From: CAYUKK01 sp964445305
GTDB lineage: Bacteria; Acidobacteriota; Aminicenantia; Aminicenantales; UBA8522
Length of the DNA: 42,642 nt
Assembly (NCBI GenBank): GCA_964445305.1
Contig: CAYUKK010000183.1
Span: 1 to 42,642 of the forward strand
Direction: 5' to 3'
Positions 32,476-40,747 of the stretch are shown here, in pieces. Both the position numbers and the translations under genes were made by a program. Below the pieces are notes generated by a model. It did not search any database. It saw only the letters and a program-made list of their open reading frames with translations, and had not been told where the DNA came from. Numbering within the stretch: the stretch's first letter is position 1; every line of letters starts with the position of its first letter.

Positions 32476-33951
32476 ATGGCCATGAAACAGCGACTCGACC
32501 AGAAACAGGTTCAGAAGCTCATCCTGGCGCCCGCCTTGCAGCAGGCGATTAAACTGCTTCCTTTGACGAATCTCGAGCTCATCGAGGTCATCGATAACGA
32601 ACTGGCTCAGAATCCAATGCTCGAAGAGGACACCCCGGAAAAAAGGCTCCAGGAAGAAGTGGAGTCGACGGCGAGTGAGGAACCCTCAGCAGCCAGTGAG
32701 GGAGAAAGCGGTGACCAGGCATTGCCAACCGAGGAAGGCGCTGAGGGATGGGAGGAAGACTTTGAGCTGGAAGCCCAGTTTCAAGAATACTTTGATGACG
32801 GATTCCGTCCTTCCTTCACCGAAAGGAAAGAGATTCCCTCGCTCGAGAACATCCTGGCCAAGAGTCCCTCCTTGTGGGACCATCTTAACTGGCAGGCTAA
32901 CCTGACCTTTTTTGAGAAGACAGACCGGGAGGTGGCTCAGCTCATCATCGGTAACATCAACGAGGATGGCTATCTTTCGGCAACTGAAGAAGAGCTGGCT
33001 GCAAGCGCGGGGGTGTCTGTAGAAAAAGTTCAAGCCATCCGGGAAAAGATCAAGCTGTTTGACCCGGTCGGGGTGGGGAGCCTCAACCTCAGAGAGGCGC
33101 TTCTGGTGCAAATGAGCTATCGCGGCATCGGTGACGAGATGACGAGGCGAATTGTGGAAGATTACCTGCCCTTGCTCGAAAAATCAGACTTCGGTCAGCT
33201 GGCCAGAAGTCTGGGACTGAGCTGGGCGGAATTGAAAAACCGGATAGATACGATCAAGACTCTCGACCCCGCACCGGGTCGGAAATACAGCCAGGAAAAA
33301 GCCTCCTACATCCTTCCCGATGTCCTGGTCACCAAGGAAGATGACGAGCTCAAGGTCACGGTCAATGAGGAAGGTATGCCGCGGCTGAGGATTAACAGTT
33401 ATTATCGCCGGCTGCTGGCCAAGGCAGCCAAAGAAAACCCGGACGCTTACCAATTCTTAAAGGATAAACTGAAGAAAGCCCTCTGGTTCCTGCGCAGCCT
33501 CGACCAGCGCCATCAGACGGTCTACAAGGTGGCCAAGTACATTGTCGACAAGCAGAGGGAGTTTTTTGAGAAAGGGATGGATTATATCAAGCCCTTAACT
33601 TTGCTAGAAATCGCCCAGGCGATCGGAGTCCATGAGTCAACAGCTGGCCGGGTTGTGGCCAACAAGTTCATGGCCACGCCATGGGGAGTTTATCCGTTCA
33701 AGTACTTTTTCCATAAGTCCCTGTCTGGCGACTACGGCGAAGAAATTTCATCGTTAAAAATCAAGGAGAAAATCAGAAAGCTCATCGAAGGGGAAGAGAA
33801 GAGCCGTCCCCTGAGCGATGTTGAAATTGAGGAGATTTTGGCCCGAAACAACCTGAAAATTGCGCGTCGTACCGTGGCCAAGTATAGACAACAGCTGGGA
33901 ATTCCGCCATCCCATATCCGGAAGAGAAAATTTATCATGGAGGGAAATTGA
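32476..33951 (+). CDS. rpoN: RNA polymerase sigma-54 factor
   Basis: 491 residues with all three regions. The N-terminal glutamine-rich activator-interacting region is QKLILAPALQQAIKLLPLTNL. It is followed by an acidic linker (about 55-100), the core-binding domain (SLWDHLNWQANL, IGNINEDGYL), the helix-turn-helix (AIGVHESTAGRVVANKFM), and the C-terminal RpoN box ARRTVAKYR (about 462-471) followed by IPPSHIRKRK. It directs transcription from -24/-12 promoters with AAA+ activators. I found no such promoter or activator in this window. It overlaps hpf (TGATG). Confidence 0.97.
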   Translation: MAMKQRLDQKQVQKLILAPALQQAIKLLPLTNLELIEVIDNELAQNPMLEEDTPEKRLQEEVESTASEEPSAASEGESGDQALPTEEGAEGWEEDFELEAQFQEYFDDGFRPSFTERKEIPSLENILAKSPSLWDHLNWQANLTFFEKTDREVAQLIIGNINEDGYLSATEEELAASAGVSVEKVQAIREKIKLFDPVGVGSLNLREALLVQMSYRGIGDEMTRRIVEDYLPLLEKSDFGQLARSLGLSWAELKNRIDTIKTLDPAPGRKYSQEKASYILPDVLVTKEDDELKVTVNEEGMPRLRINSYYRRLLAKAAKENPDAYQFLKDKLKKALWFLRSLDQRHQTVYKVAKYIVDKQREFFEKGMDYIKPLTLLEIAQAIGVHESTAGRVVANKFMATPWGVYPFKYFFHKSLSGDYGEEISSLKIKEKIRKLIEGEEKSRPLSDVEIEEILARNNLKIARRTVAKYRQQLGIPPSHIRKRKFIMEGN

Positions 33952-34475
33952 TGGTTGTCCATTTTACCGCTCGCCAGATGGAGCTGACCCCAGCCATCCG
34001 GTCCTTCTGCGAGAAAAGGCTGCGCTCCCTGGAGAAGTTATTGGGTCGGGCATCGGAAGTGAACTTGATTGTTTCTGCGGTCAAGCGCCGTTATCGGGTT
34101 GAAATTCAGGTCAAGGCCAAGCCGAGCGGCTTGGCTATTGCCGAGGAGACGCATGACCTGATGGGTTCTCTCAATTTGGCTTTCGAAACCCTCGAAAAAA
34201 AAATAAAGAAAGAAAAAGAGAAATTGCGCGAGAAGAAGAGGCGGAAGGGGAGAGAAAGGAAACAATTCCAGGTCACTCCAGAGCTTCCCGTAGAGGAGAA
34301 AAAGGTTATCCGGAGTGAGGATTATTCCCCAAAGCCCATGGCTGTGGAAGAGGCCATGCTTTTGTTTGACCTGGAGAAAAAGGATGTTTTCCTTTTTCGG
34401 AAGGCCAACTCGGAAAAGTGGGCCGTCATCTACCGGCGTAAGGATGGAAATTATGGACTTATCGAGCCAGAATGA
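33951..34475 (+). CDS. hpf: Ribosome hibernation promoting factor, long form
   Basis: 174 residues. The N-terminal S30AE domain (about 1-100) is MVVHFTARQMELTPAIRSFC and continues to a basic helix (KKIKKEKEKLREKKRRKGR). The C-terminal dimerisation domain (about 120-174) is IRSEDYSPKPMAVEEAMLLF, ending NYGLIEPE. The second domain marks the long form, which joins two ribosomes directly into inactive 100S dimers. ATG 33951 shares bases with the rpoN stop, and GGAGGG lies upstream. Confidence 0.95.
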   Translation: MVVHFTARQMELTPAIRSFCEKRLRSLEKLLGRASEVNLIVSAVKRRYRVEIQVKAKPSGLAIAEETHDLMGSLNLAFETLEKKIKKEKEKLREKKRRKGRERKQFQVTPELPVEEKKVIRSEDYSPKPMAVEEAMLLFDLEKKDVFLFRKANSEKWAVIYRRKDGNYGLIEPE

Positions 34476-34502
34476 TCAGGGCGAGCGAGAAGGAGAGAGG
34501 CC

Positions 34503-34970
34503 GTGAAGGTCCATGCATTGCTGACCGAGGAGATGATCATTCCCGAGCTGGCCTCGACGGGACGAGAAGAAGCCCTTCAAGAGATGGTCAGCTTCCTCAA
34601 GGGTCGAGAGAAAATCACCTGTCCGGATGAGCTCTACGAGAAGCTCCTCCAGAGGGAAAAACAGCAGAGTACAGCCATTGGGGATGGGGTTGCCATTCCC
34701 CACTGCAAGCTGAAGGAGGTCAAGGACCCAATCTTGGTGCTGGCCGTGTCAAAAAAAGGGGTTCGCTTTGAGTCCATGGATGGCAAGCCGGCCCACGTGT
34801 TTTTTCTCGTTATTTCTTCGCCTGAAAACCCGAGTGTCAACCTCCAAATCCTGGCTGCCATTGCCCATCTGGCTCGCAAGGCGAGCTCGCTGCAGAAAAA
34901 AATTCTCCAGGCCAAGACTCCAGCTCGCATCATTGAAGTCATCCGGGAGATCGAGGAAAAGATGGAATGA
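34503..34970 (+). CDS. ptsN: PTS EIIA component, nitrogen-regulatory (PtsN) type
   Basis: 155 residues of the fructose/nitrogen EIIA family. The phosphorylatable histidine is His67 in DGVAIPHCKL. Other family stretches are REEALQEMVSFL and VNLQILAAIAHL. Start is GTG 34503, preceded by AAGGAGAG. Location directly after rpoN and hpf is typical of EIIA-Ntr, which acts as a phosphorylation-dependent regulator rather than in sugar uptake. It presumably accepts phosphate from the HPr encoded four genes downstream. It overlaps hprK by four bases (ATGA). Confidence 0.93.
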   Translation: MKVHALLTEEMIIPELASTGREEALQEMVSFLKGREKITCPDELYEKLLQREKQQSTAIGDGVAIPHCKLKEVKDPILVLAVSKKGVRFESMDGKPAHVFFLVISSPENPSVNLQILAAIAHLARKASSLQKKILQAKTPARIIEVIREIEEKME

Positions 34971-35557
34971 ATAGAATTTCCCGGCTCAAAATTTCCCGGT
35001 TGCCTCGGCCCAAGAGATGCGGCCGCGAATTCCCGGACAGGATAACCATTCCCGGAGGTTTTTTACAGGTCTTTGGGCTGGGGGTGTTAATCGTTGGCCA
35101 TAGCGGCATCGGCAAGAGCGAGAGCGCCCTGGAGCTCATCTCCCGGGGCCACCGTTTTATCTCGGACGATGTGGTGGAAGTGACCCGGGTGAAGGGCAAC
35201 GGCCTCGTTGGCCGATCCCCCGTCCTGAGCCGCTATTTCATGGAAATCAGGGGGCTGGGGATCATCAACATCAAGGAGATTTTCGGCAGCCGGGCCATCT
35301 GCCGGCAATCCCGAATCGACCTGGTCATCAACCTGAAGAGATGGCAAAAAGGGAATGAGGTCGATAGACTCGGACTCGAATTCCCCGAAGATTTTGAAAT
35401 TCTGGGCGTGAGAATTCCCCAGCTCGTCGTTCCTGTGGCGCCAGGCCGAACCATTGCTTTGTTGATTGAAGTGGCCTGCAAAGTCCATCTTCTTCGGCAG
35501 AAGGGATACCACGCCACGCGAGAGATCGTGAAAAAATTGGATAAAGCCCTGAGTTAA
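34967..35557 (+). CDS. hprK: HPr kinase/phosphorylase, kinase domain only
   Basis: 196 residues, against about 310 for the usual enzyme; the whole N-terminal domain is missing. The catalytic domain is intact: Walker A GHSGIGKSE (44-52), SDDVVEV (about 66-72) with the catalytic acidic residues, the family signature MEIRGLGIINI (92-102), and the C-terminal IPQLVVPVAPGRTIALLIEVA. It would add or remove phosphate on Ser46 of HPr. That serine is present in the HPr of this cluster. There is no room for an N-terminal domain: the ATG overlaps the ptsN stop. Short HprK forms are known in Alphaproteobacteria. Confidence 0.92.
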   Translation: MNRISRLKISRLPRPKRCGREFPDRITIPGGFLQVFGLGVLIVGHSGIGKSESALELISRGHRFISDDVVEVTRVKGNGLVGRSPVLSRYFMEIRGLGIINIKEIFGSRAICRQSRIDLVINLKRWQKGNEVDRLGLEFPEDFEILGVRIPQLVVPVAPGRTIALLIEVACKVHLLRQKGYHATREIVKKLDKALS

Positions 35558-35579
35558 TTTAATTAAGGAAGACGACACG

Positions 35580-36437
35580 GTGAAGGACGATCGGTTTCTC
35601 ATCATCACGGGCATTTCCGGCTCGGGGAAGACGGTGGTCAGCCGATTTCTCGAGGATCTCGGCTATTATTGTGTCGATAACTTGCCGGCCAAACTTATCC
35701 CCGTTCTCGTTGATTTCTGGCTGCGGCGGGAGGTGGAGATTGAAAAGATGGCCCTCGTCGTCGATATCCGCGAACCCCGCTTCTTGGTGGAGTTTCCCCG
35801 AGTCCTGAGCCAAATCCGGGAGAGAATTTCGCCCAAGCTGATTTTCCTGGATGCCTCTGACGAAACCCTCGTCAAGCGATTCAGCGAGACGCGACGACCC
35901 CATCCCATCGCCCCCAAGAAATCGGTCATCGATGCCATCCGTTTAGAAAGGGAAAAATTGGAGCCGATCAAGAAGATGGCCGACGAGGTCATCGACACAT
36001 CAACAACCAACATCACGCAACTCAAGGAGCTTCTTACCCGACAGCTGGTCAAGAAAAAAAAGCCGGCCCTTCAGATTGCCCTGATCAGCTTTGGCTATAA
36101 GTACGGAATCCCCTTTGATTCCGACCTCATCTTCGATACCCGCTTCCTGCCCAATCCCTTTTATCTTGACCAACTGAGAGGAAAGACGGGAAGGAGCAAG
36201 AGCGTTCGCTCTTTTGTCCTCAAGGCAAAGGAGACGAGAGAGTTTTTAAATAAGCTTTGCCGCTTTCTCGATTATCTCATCCCTAAATTTATTGTCGAGG
36301 GGAAGAGCTACCTGACGATCTCCATCGGTTGCACAGGAGGTAAGCATCGTTCGGTGGTCATCGCCGATGAGCTGAAGGACTATCTTCGGGCGAAGAGATA
36401 TGATATAAAAGTTTATCATCGAGATGTTTTTAAGTGA
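35580..36437 (+). CDS. rapZ: RNase adapter / nucleotide-binding protein RapZ (YvcJ)
   Basis: 285 residues. Walker A GISGSGKT (11-18), then DNLPAKLIPVL, the RFSETRRPHPI segment, and the C-terminal signature SIGCTGGKHRSVVIADEL (RapZ C domain). In Enterobacteria it steers RNase E to GlmZ and senses glucosamine-6-phosphate; in other phyla its targets are unknown. Start is GTG 35580 with AAGGAAG upstream. Placement between hprK and the PTS EIIA gene is typical of Gram-negative PTS regulatory clusters. Confidence 0.95.
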   Translation: MKDDRFLIITGISGSGKTVVSRFLEDLGYYCVDNLPAKLIPVLVDFWLRREVEIEKMALVVDIREPRFLVEFPRVLSQIRERISPKLIFLDASDETLVKRFSETRRPHPIAPKKSVIDAIRLEREKLEPIKKMADEVIDTSTTNITQLKELLTRQLVKKKKPALQIALISFGYKYGIPFDSDLIFDTRFLPNPFYLDQLRGKTGRSKSVRSFVLKAKETREFLNKLCRFLDYLIPKFIVEGKSYLTISIGCTGGKHRSVVIADELKDYLRAKRYDIKVYHRDVFK

Positions 36438-36506
36438 CCAGCCCAGAGGAAATGGCGTCAGGAGACCTGGAATGGAGGGTTTTCGGGGAGGGAGAAAATC
36501 AGAGCC

Positions 36507-36911
36507 ATGATCGGTGGCATTATTGTTTCGCATGGCCGATTGGCTGAAGAGCTTCTCAACGCCTTGACCATTATTCTTGGCGAAGCTCCCAACATCGAGG
36601 CCATTTCCATCGGTTGGTACGATGATGTCGAGGATTCGAAGAAGAAAATCAACCAGAGCCTGAAAAAAGTCGACCAGAAAAACGGCGTCATCATCTTCAC
36701 CGACATGTTCGGGGGGACTCCCTCCAACCTTAGCTTCAGCTTTCTCAAGGATAATCAGGTGGAGATCATCACGGGTGTCAACCTTCCCATGCTCATCAAG
36801 TTCGTTTCCCTCCAGAGGACCAACAACCTCAAGGAAGTGGCGAAGAAGGTGGTGGAACAGGGCAAGAAAAACATCCACCTGGCCAGCGCCCTGTTGAGCT
36901 CAAAGCAGTAA
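36507..36911 (+). CDS. PTS EIIA component, mannose family
   Basis: 134 residues of the EIIA-Man fold. The active histidine is His9 in IGGIIVSHGRLA, and IFTDMFGGTPSNLSFSFL is the second family signature. No EIIB, EIIC or EIID partner is encoded nearby, so it probably works as a regulator that takes phosphate from HPr. It follows rapZ by 69 bases, with a GA-rich ribosome binding region (GGGAGGGAGAAAA). The HPr gene follows within about 14 bases. Confidence 0.92.
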   Translation: MIGGIIVSHGRLAEELLNALTIILGEAPNIEAISIGWYDDVEDSKKKINQSLKKVDQKNGVIIFTDMFGGTPSNLSFSFLKDNQVEIITGVNLPMLIKFVSLQRTNNLKEVAKKVVEQGKKNIHLASALLSSKQ

Positions 36912-36925
36912 AGGTGCTGAATGGA

Positions 36926-37195
36926 ATGGTCAAGAAAGAAGTTGTCATCAAGAATAAGCTGGGTCTTCATGCCCGGGCGGCGGTGAAGTTCGTCAACCTG
37001 GCCAATCGCTATGATTCCAAGGTCAAGATCATCAAGAACGAGACGGAGATTGATGGGAAGAGCATCCTTGGGCTTCTGACCCTGGCGGCGACGAAGGGGA
37101 CGTCTCTTGTTCTCGAGGTCTCCGGGAAGGATGAAAAGGAAGCAGCGGTGGCGTTGATGAGATTGATTCGGGACAAGTTTGGAGAAAAAGAGTAG
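36926..37195 (+). CDS. ptsH: Phosphocarrier protein HPr
   Basis: 89 residues. With the start at ATG 36926 the two regulatory residues fall on their canonical numbers: His15 in KLGLHARAA (phosphorylated by EI) and Ser46 in DGKSILGLL (target of HprK). A GTG at 36914 would add four residues and shift the numbering, so I reject it. HPr hands phosphate to the EIIA proteins. The presence of both His15 and Ser46 together with HprK argues that both regulatory modes operate. Confidence 0.95.
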   Translation: MVKKEVVIKNKLGLHARAAVKFVNLANRYDSKVKIIKNETEIDGKSILGLLTLAATKGTSLVLEVSGKDEKEAAVALMRLIRDKFGEKE

Positions 37196-37199
37196 GCCC

Positions 37200-38969
37200 A
37201 TGAATTTCATCCGGCTTCGCGGCATTGGCGTTTCGCCTGGAATTGGCATGGGAGAAACATGTCTCTCGGAGAAGGCACTGTTTACGGCCAAGAAGGAGCT
37301 CATCCCGTCTTCCCGGGTGGCCGCCGAGGTTAAAAGGCTCAAGCGGGCCGTCGCCCGAACGGAGCAGGAGCTCCTCCAGTGGAAAAGGGATGTGGAAAGC
37401 CGAATGGGGGAGGAGCATGTTTTTGTCTTCGACGCCCACCTTCTCATCCTCAAGGATCCCTCGCTTTTTGCCGCCGTGGAGAAAATCATCCGCCAGGAAA
37501 GAGTAAGAGCAGAATGGGCCCTGACGCAGGTCCACAGAAAATACGAGGACATTTTCAGTTCTCTCCAGGATGATTATTTCCGGCAGCGGAAATTTGACGT
37601 TTCGGATGTGCTGGCCAGGGTCTATGCCAACCTGGACACGAGGAAGCGCCGCCGGCCATCCGACAACCAGATGAAACGGATGGTTCTGGTCGCCCATGAC
37701 CTGTTACCGTCTGAAGCGGCGGTGAGCTTCAGCCAGGGAAATGTCCTGGCCGTAGCCATGGATATGGGCGGTGCGACTTCCCACACGGCCATCCTGGCCC
37801 GCTCGATGAACATCCCCGCTGTCGTCGGGCTTCATGATGTCACTCACCAGGTCAAGAACGGCGATTTTGTCATCGTCGACGGAACAGACGGCGAGGTGCT
37901 CATCAACCCTCCGCCAGCTGTCCGGAAGGAATTCCAGAGCAAGAAGGAAAAATATGATAAGTACTTTAAGGAATTGAAGAAGACGGCCAGGCTGAAGTCC
38001 CTCACCCTCGACGAGGTTCGCTTCTATCCGCTGGCCAATATCGAGCTGCCCGAAGAGGTGAGCCTGGCTTTCTCTCTGGGAGCGGAGGGGATCGGGCTTT
38101 TCCGGTCGGAATTCATTTATTTGCAAAGAGAAAGCCTGCCCACCGAAGAAGATCACTTTTCTGTCTATTCCCGCCTTGCCAAGTCTGCCTATCCTTCCCC
38201 GGTTTACATCCGGACGGTCGACATCGGAGGGGAAAAAAGCTTGCCCCAGCTGAAAATCGAGAAAGAGCCGAACCCAGCTCTCGGTCTCCGGGCCATTCGC
38301 TTCTCTCTCCGCAACCGGAGCCTTTTCAAAACGCAGCTCCGGGCTATCCTCCGAGCCAGTGCTTGGAAAAATGTTCGGGTCCTGATTCCGATGATCACGG
38401 AGCTCGAAGAAATCGCCGAGGTCAAGCTCCTTTTGGAAGAAGTCAAGCAAGAGCTGGAAAGGGAGAAGCACAAATTTGACCGCCAGATTCCTCTCGGCGT
38501 TATGATCGAGGTGCCAGCGGCCGCCGCCATCGCCGACGTCTTGCTGAAGGAAGTGGACTATGTGAGCATCGGGACGAACGACCTTATCCAGTACTATCTG
38601 GCTGTGGATCGGTCGAATGAATTCGTCTCCTATCTTTATAAGCCACTCCATCCCTCCGTATTACGGCTGATCAAGTTCATCATCGAGACCGCCTTGCGCG
38701 AGGGGAAGGATGTGACGATCTGCGGCGAGATGGCCGCCGACCCCCTTTCCGCTTTGGTCCTGCTGGGCTCAGGTTTGAGGAAGTTCAGCATGAACCCGAT
38801 CTTCATCCCCAAGATCAAAAAGACGCTGCGGTCTGTGGAGCTAAAGACACTCGAAAAGATGGTTGAGGAGGCGCTGACGCTGAGAACGGCTCAAGAGGTC
38901 GAGGAGCATGTGATCGAGCGCGTCCTGGCCAAGCATCCCCGGGCCTTTCTCATGGGGCAGGCTCTCTGA
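37200..38969 (+). CDS. ptsI: PTS enzyme I (phosphoenolpyruvate-protein phosphotransferase)
   Basis: 589 residues, standard EI layout without the GAF domain of PtsP. The HPr-binding and phosphohistidine domain carries GGATSHTAILARS with the active His at about 195. The PEP-binding barrel contains GAEGIGLFRSEFIYL, RTVDIGGEKSLPQL, IEVPAAAAIADVLL, SIGTNDLIQYYLAVDR and CGEMAADPLS. It starts the phosphorelay from PEP. ATG 37200 follows the ptsH stop by four bases. It is the last gene of the run and is convergent with the cupin gene. Confidence 0.97.
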   Translation: MNFIRLRGIGVSPGIGMGETCLSEKALFTAKKELIPSSRVAAEVKRLKRAVARTEQELLQWKRDVESRMGEEHVFVFDAHLLILKDPSLFAAVEKIIRQERVRAEWALTQVHRKYEDIFSSLQDDYFRQRKFDVSDVLARVYANLDTRKRRRPSDNQMKRMVLVAHDLLPSEAAVSFSQGNVLAVAMDMGGATSHTAILARSMNIPAVVGLHDVTHQVKNGDFVIVDGTDGEVLINPPPAVRKEFQSKKEKYDKYFKELKKTARLKSLTLDEVRFYPLANIELPEEVSLAFSLGAEGIGLFRSEFIYLQRESLPTEEDHFSVYSRLAKSAYPSPVYIRTVDIGGEKSLPQLKIEKEPNPALGLRAIRFSLRNRSLFKTQLRAILRASAWKNVRVLIPMITELEEIAEVKLLLEEVKQELEREKHKFDRQIPLGVMIEVPAAAAIADVLLKEVDYVSIGTNDLIQYYLAVDRSNEFVSYLYKPLHPSVLRLIKFIIETALREGKDVTICGEMAADPLSALVLLGSGLRKFSMNPIFIPKIKKTLRSVELKTLEKMVEEALTLRTAQEVEEHVIERVLAKHPRAFLMGQAL

Positions 38970-39000
38970 ACGAACCTTCACCCAGGAATTGGTCGCCCTT

Positions 39001-39384
39001 TCAACGAGCGCGACCGTAATCGTCCTCGAGCCGGACGATATCGCTTTCCGAAGACCGACCGATCCAGATTTCCATGACCCTGGCTGGTCCTGGACCAACA
39101 CAGCGCAACCGGTGCGGCGTTCGCTTGGGGATCAACACTTCTTCCCCTTTCGCCGGTTGCCAGACTTTCGGGCCGACAGTGATTTCTAAACCATGATCCA
39201 GGATAACCCAGAATTCGCTGCGGCAACGATGGAATTGAAGGGACAGGGCGGCTCCGGGTTTAACAGTGATGATTTTGATGCTCTTAGCCAGGCGGTAGGG
39301 AAAGGAACGGAACTTTCCCCACGGTCGATTTTCTTCCCTGATGCGGCGCCTGAATTCCTGTTCAGGCTTGTATTTTTTTGTCAC
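39001..39384 (-). CDS. Cupin, mannose-6-phosphate isomerase type II-like
   Basis: 127 residues, a single cupin domain of the ManC C-terminal/phosphomannose isomerase type: RPWGKFRSF near the N-terminus, then KPGAALSLQFHRCRSEFWVIL with metal-binding His and Glu, and IPKRTPHRLRCVGPGPARVMEIW. Family members act in GDP-mannose supply for surface polysaccharides. Many are free-standing and untested, so the exact reaction is uncertain. It lies 26 bases after ssb and is likely the last gene of the tolB/pal operon. Confidence 0.85.
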   Translation of the reverse strand: MTKKYKPEQEFRRRIREENRPWGKFRSFPYRLAKSIKIITVKPGAALSLQFHRCRSEFWVILDHGLEITVGPKVWQPAKGEEVLIPKRTPHRLRCVGPGPARVMEIWIGRSSESDIVRLEDDYGRAR

Positions 39385-39410
39385 GCTGGCGAAAAGTCGG
39401 CAAACGTTTT

Positions 39411-39872
39411 TTAAAAGGGGACTTCGTCTTCTCCCTCCCCTTCTTCTGGCGGCACAGCTTCCTCTTCAGCCGGAAAATCGGGCGGGAAGGATTCGGCCGG
39501 GAAGGGCTCGATCTCGGCCGCTTCCTCGCGTCGGCCAAGGAGGATGATGTTCTGGGCTTCGACCTCGGTCGTCGACCTCTTGTTTCCGTTGCGGTCCTGC
39601 CAGCTTCGAGTTCTGAGTTTGCCCTCCAGGTAGATTTGCTTTCCCTGGCTTAGATATTTTTCACAGAACTCGGCCAGCTTTCCCCAGACGACAATTCGGT
39701 GCCATTCAGCGCGGATTTGGCTTTCGTTGGTGGCAGGATTGAAGAGCCTTTCGTTCGTGGCCAGGGTGAAGCGGGCTACAGCCCGCTCTTTTTGAGGCAG
39801 GTAGCGAAGCTCTGGCTTGCCGCCAAGGCGGCCGATGAGGATGACTTTATTCAGGCTATTGATGTCTCTCAT
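39411..39872 (-). CDS. ssb: Single-stranded DNA-binding protein
   Basis: 153 residues. The OB-fold (about 1-115) includes LNKVILIGRLGGKPELRY, EWHRIVVWGKLAEFCEKYL and KQIYLEGKLRTRSWQD. An acidic, proline-rich tail ends in EDEVPF, the conserved C-terminal tip that recruits partner proteins. It protects single-stranded DNA in replication, repair and, potentially, transformation through ComEC. Its first 17 bases overlap the end of cpoB, an unusual neighbour for ssb. Confidence 0.96.
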   Translation of the reverse strand: MRDINSLNKVILIGRLGGKPELRYLPQKERAVARFTLATNERLFNPATNESQIRAEWHRIVVWGKLAEFCEKYLSQGKQIYLEGKLRTRSWQDRNGNKRSTTEVEAQNIILLGRREEAAEIEPFPAESFPPDFPAEEEAVPPEEGEGEDEVPF

Positions 39873-40737
39873 CTTTGGGCATGAGGTCCTTGATTTTTGC
39901 CTGTGCGATCCGGGCTTCCTCCTCCAGGGGGTATTTGCCCATCAAGAGCTTCAGGACCATCACCGCCTCTTCCTTTTTCCCCAGCTCAGCCAGGGCAAGG
40001 CCTTTTTTCAAATAAGCGGCGGCAATCTTATCGCTTTGCGGATAATTGAGGATGAGGTCGTTGAAATGCTCGATCGCTGCCTCGAAATGGCCCTGACTGA
40101 AGGCGCATTCGCCGATCCAGTAGAGGGCGTTATCCGCCAGCGGGCTTTCGGGAAAATTTTCCCGGTAAATCTTGAACCCGTCTACAGCCAAGTCAAAATT
40201 GCCCTGAAGGTAGTCAGAATAGGCGGTGTTGTAGACATCTTGGGGCGAGAGGGAAGGAGGAGGCCCGGCCGGCTTCGGCTCTTCGGCCAGGGCCTCCTTT
40301 TTCTTTTCCGGTGCTTTCTTTTCCGCGGCGGTTGAAGGCTTTTCCGTTGGGGGCGGTCCGGCAGTCGGGGGTGAAGTCGGTGCGCTTTTCAGGAGCAAAA
40401 GGTCTTCGGCGATGCGGGCGAGGGTGAGGTTCATCTGGTCGATCTTGTCCAGGAGGAATTGGTACTGGGAGGGGATGCTCTGAAGGCCCTGCTGGAGTCC
40501 GGTCTGGTCTTTCTGGAGCGCTTTGATTTGGTTCTGGAACTCCCTCATTTGCTCCTTGAGGAGGCGTATTTCGGCCGCATCCCGGCCCTGTCTCTCCTCT
40601 ATGGCCAGGAGCTGCTTTTTCAAAACCTGGATATCTTCGTAGATGAGTTCGTAGACTTTTTTGCTCCGGTCTTGGGCGGCTAAGAGGAAGGCCGCCACCA
40701 AGAATGCGAGGCCGAGCCCCGCCCAAGTTTTCCTCAT
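39856..40737 (-). CDS. cpoB: Tol-Pal associated TPR protein CpoB (YbgF)
   Basis: 293 residues. Signal peptide (LGLAFLVAAFLLAA), an N-terminal coiled coil (LIYEDIQVLKKQLLAIEERQ to about residue 110), a Pro/Ala/Lys linker (about 115-165), then TPR repeats (VYNTAYSDYLQGNFDLAVDGF, ADNALYWIGECAFSQGHFEAA, AYLKKGLALAELGKKEEA). This is the CpoB layout. In E. coli it couples outer-membrane constriction to septal peptidoglycan synthesis. It follows pal by ten bases. It overlaps ssb at its 3' end. Confidence 0.92.
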   Translation of the reverse strand: MRKTWAGLGLAFLVAAFLLAAQDRSKKVYELIYEDIQVLKKQLLAIEERQGRDAAEIRLLKEQMREFQNQIKALQKDQTGLQQGLQSIPSQYQFLLDKIDQMNLTLARIAEDLLLLKSAPTSPPTAGPPPTEKPSTAAEKKAPEKKKEALAEEPKPAGPPPSLSPQDVYNTAYSDYLQGNFDLAVDGFKIYRENFPESPLADNALYWIGECAFSQGHFEAAIEHFNDLILNYPQSDKIAAAYLKKGLALAELGKKEEAVMVLKLLMGKYPLEEEARIAQAKIKDLMPKDERHQ

Positions 40738-40747
40738 TGAAAAAACT

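Noticed and set aside
37704..38651. 315-codon minus-strand frame inside ptsI
   Set aside because: ptsI is unambiguous on the other strand; the mirror has no recognisable domain.
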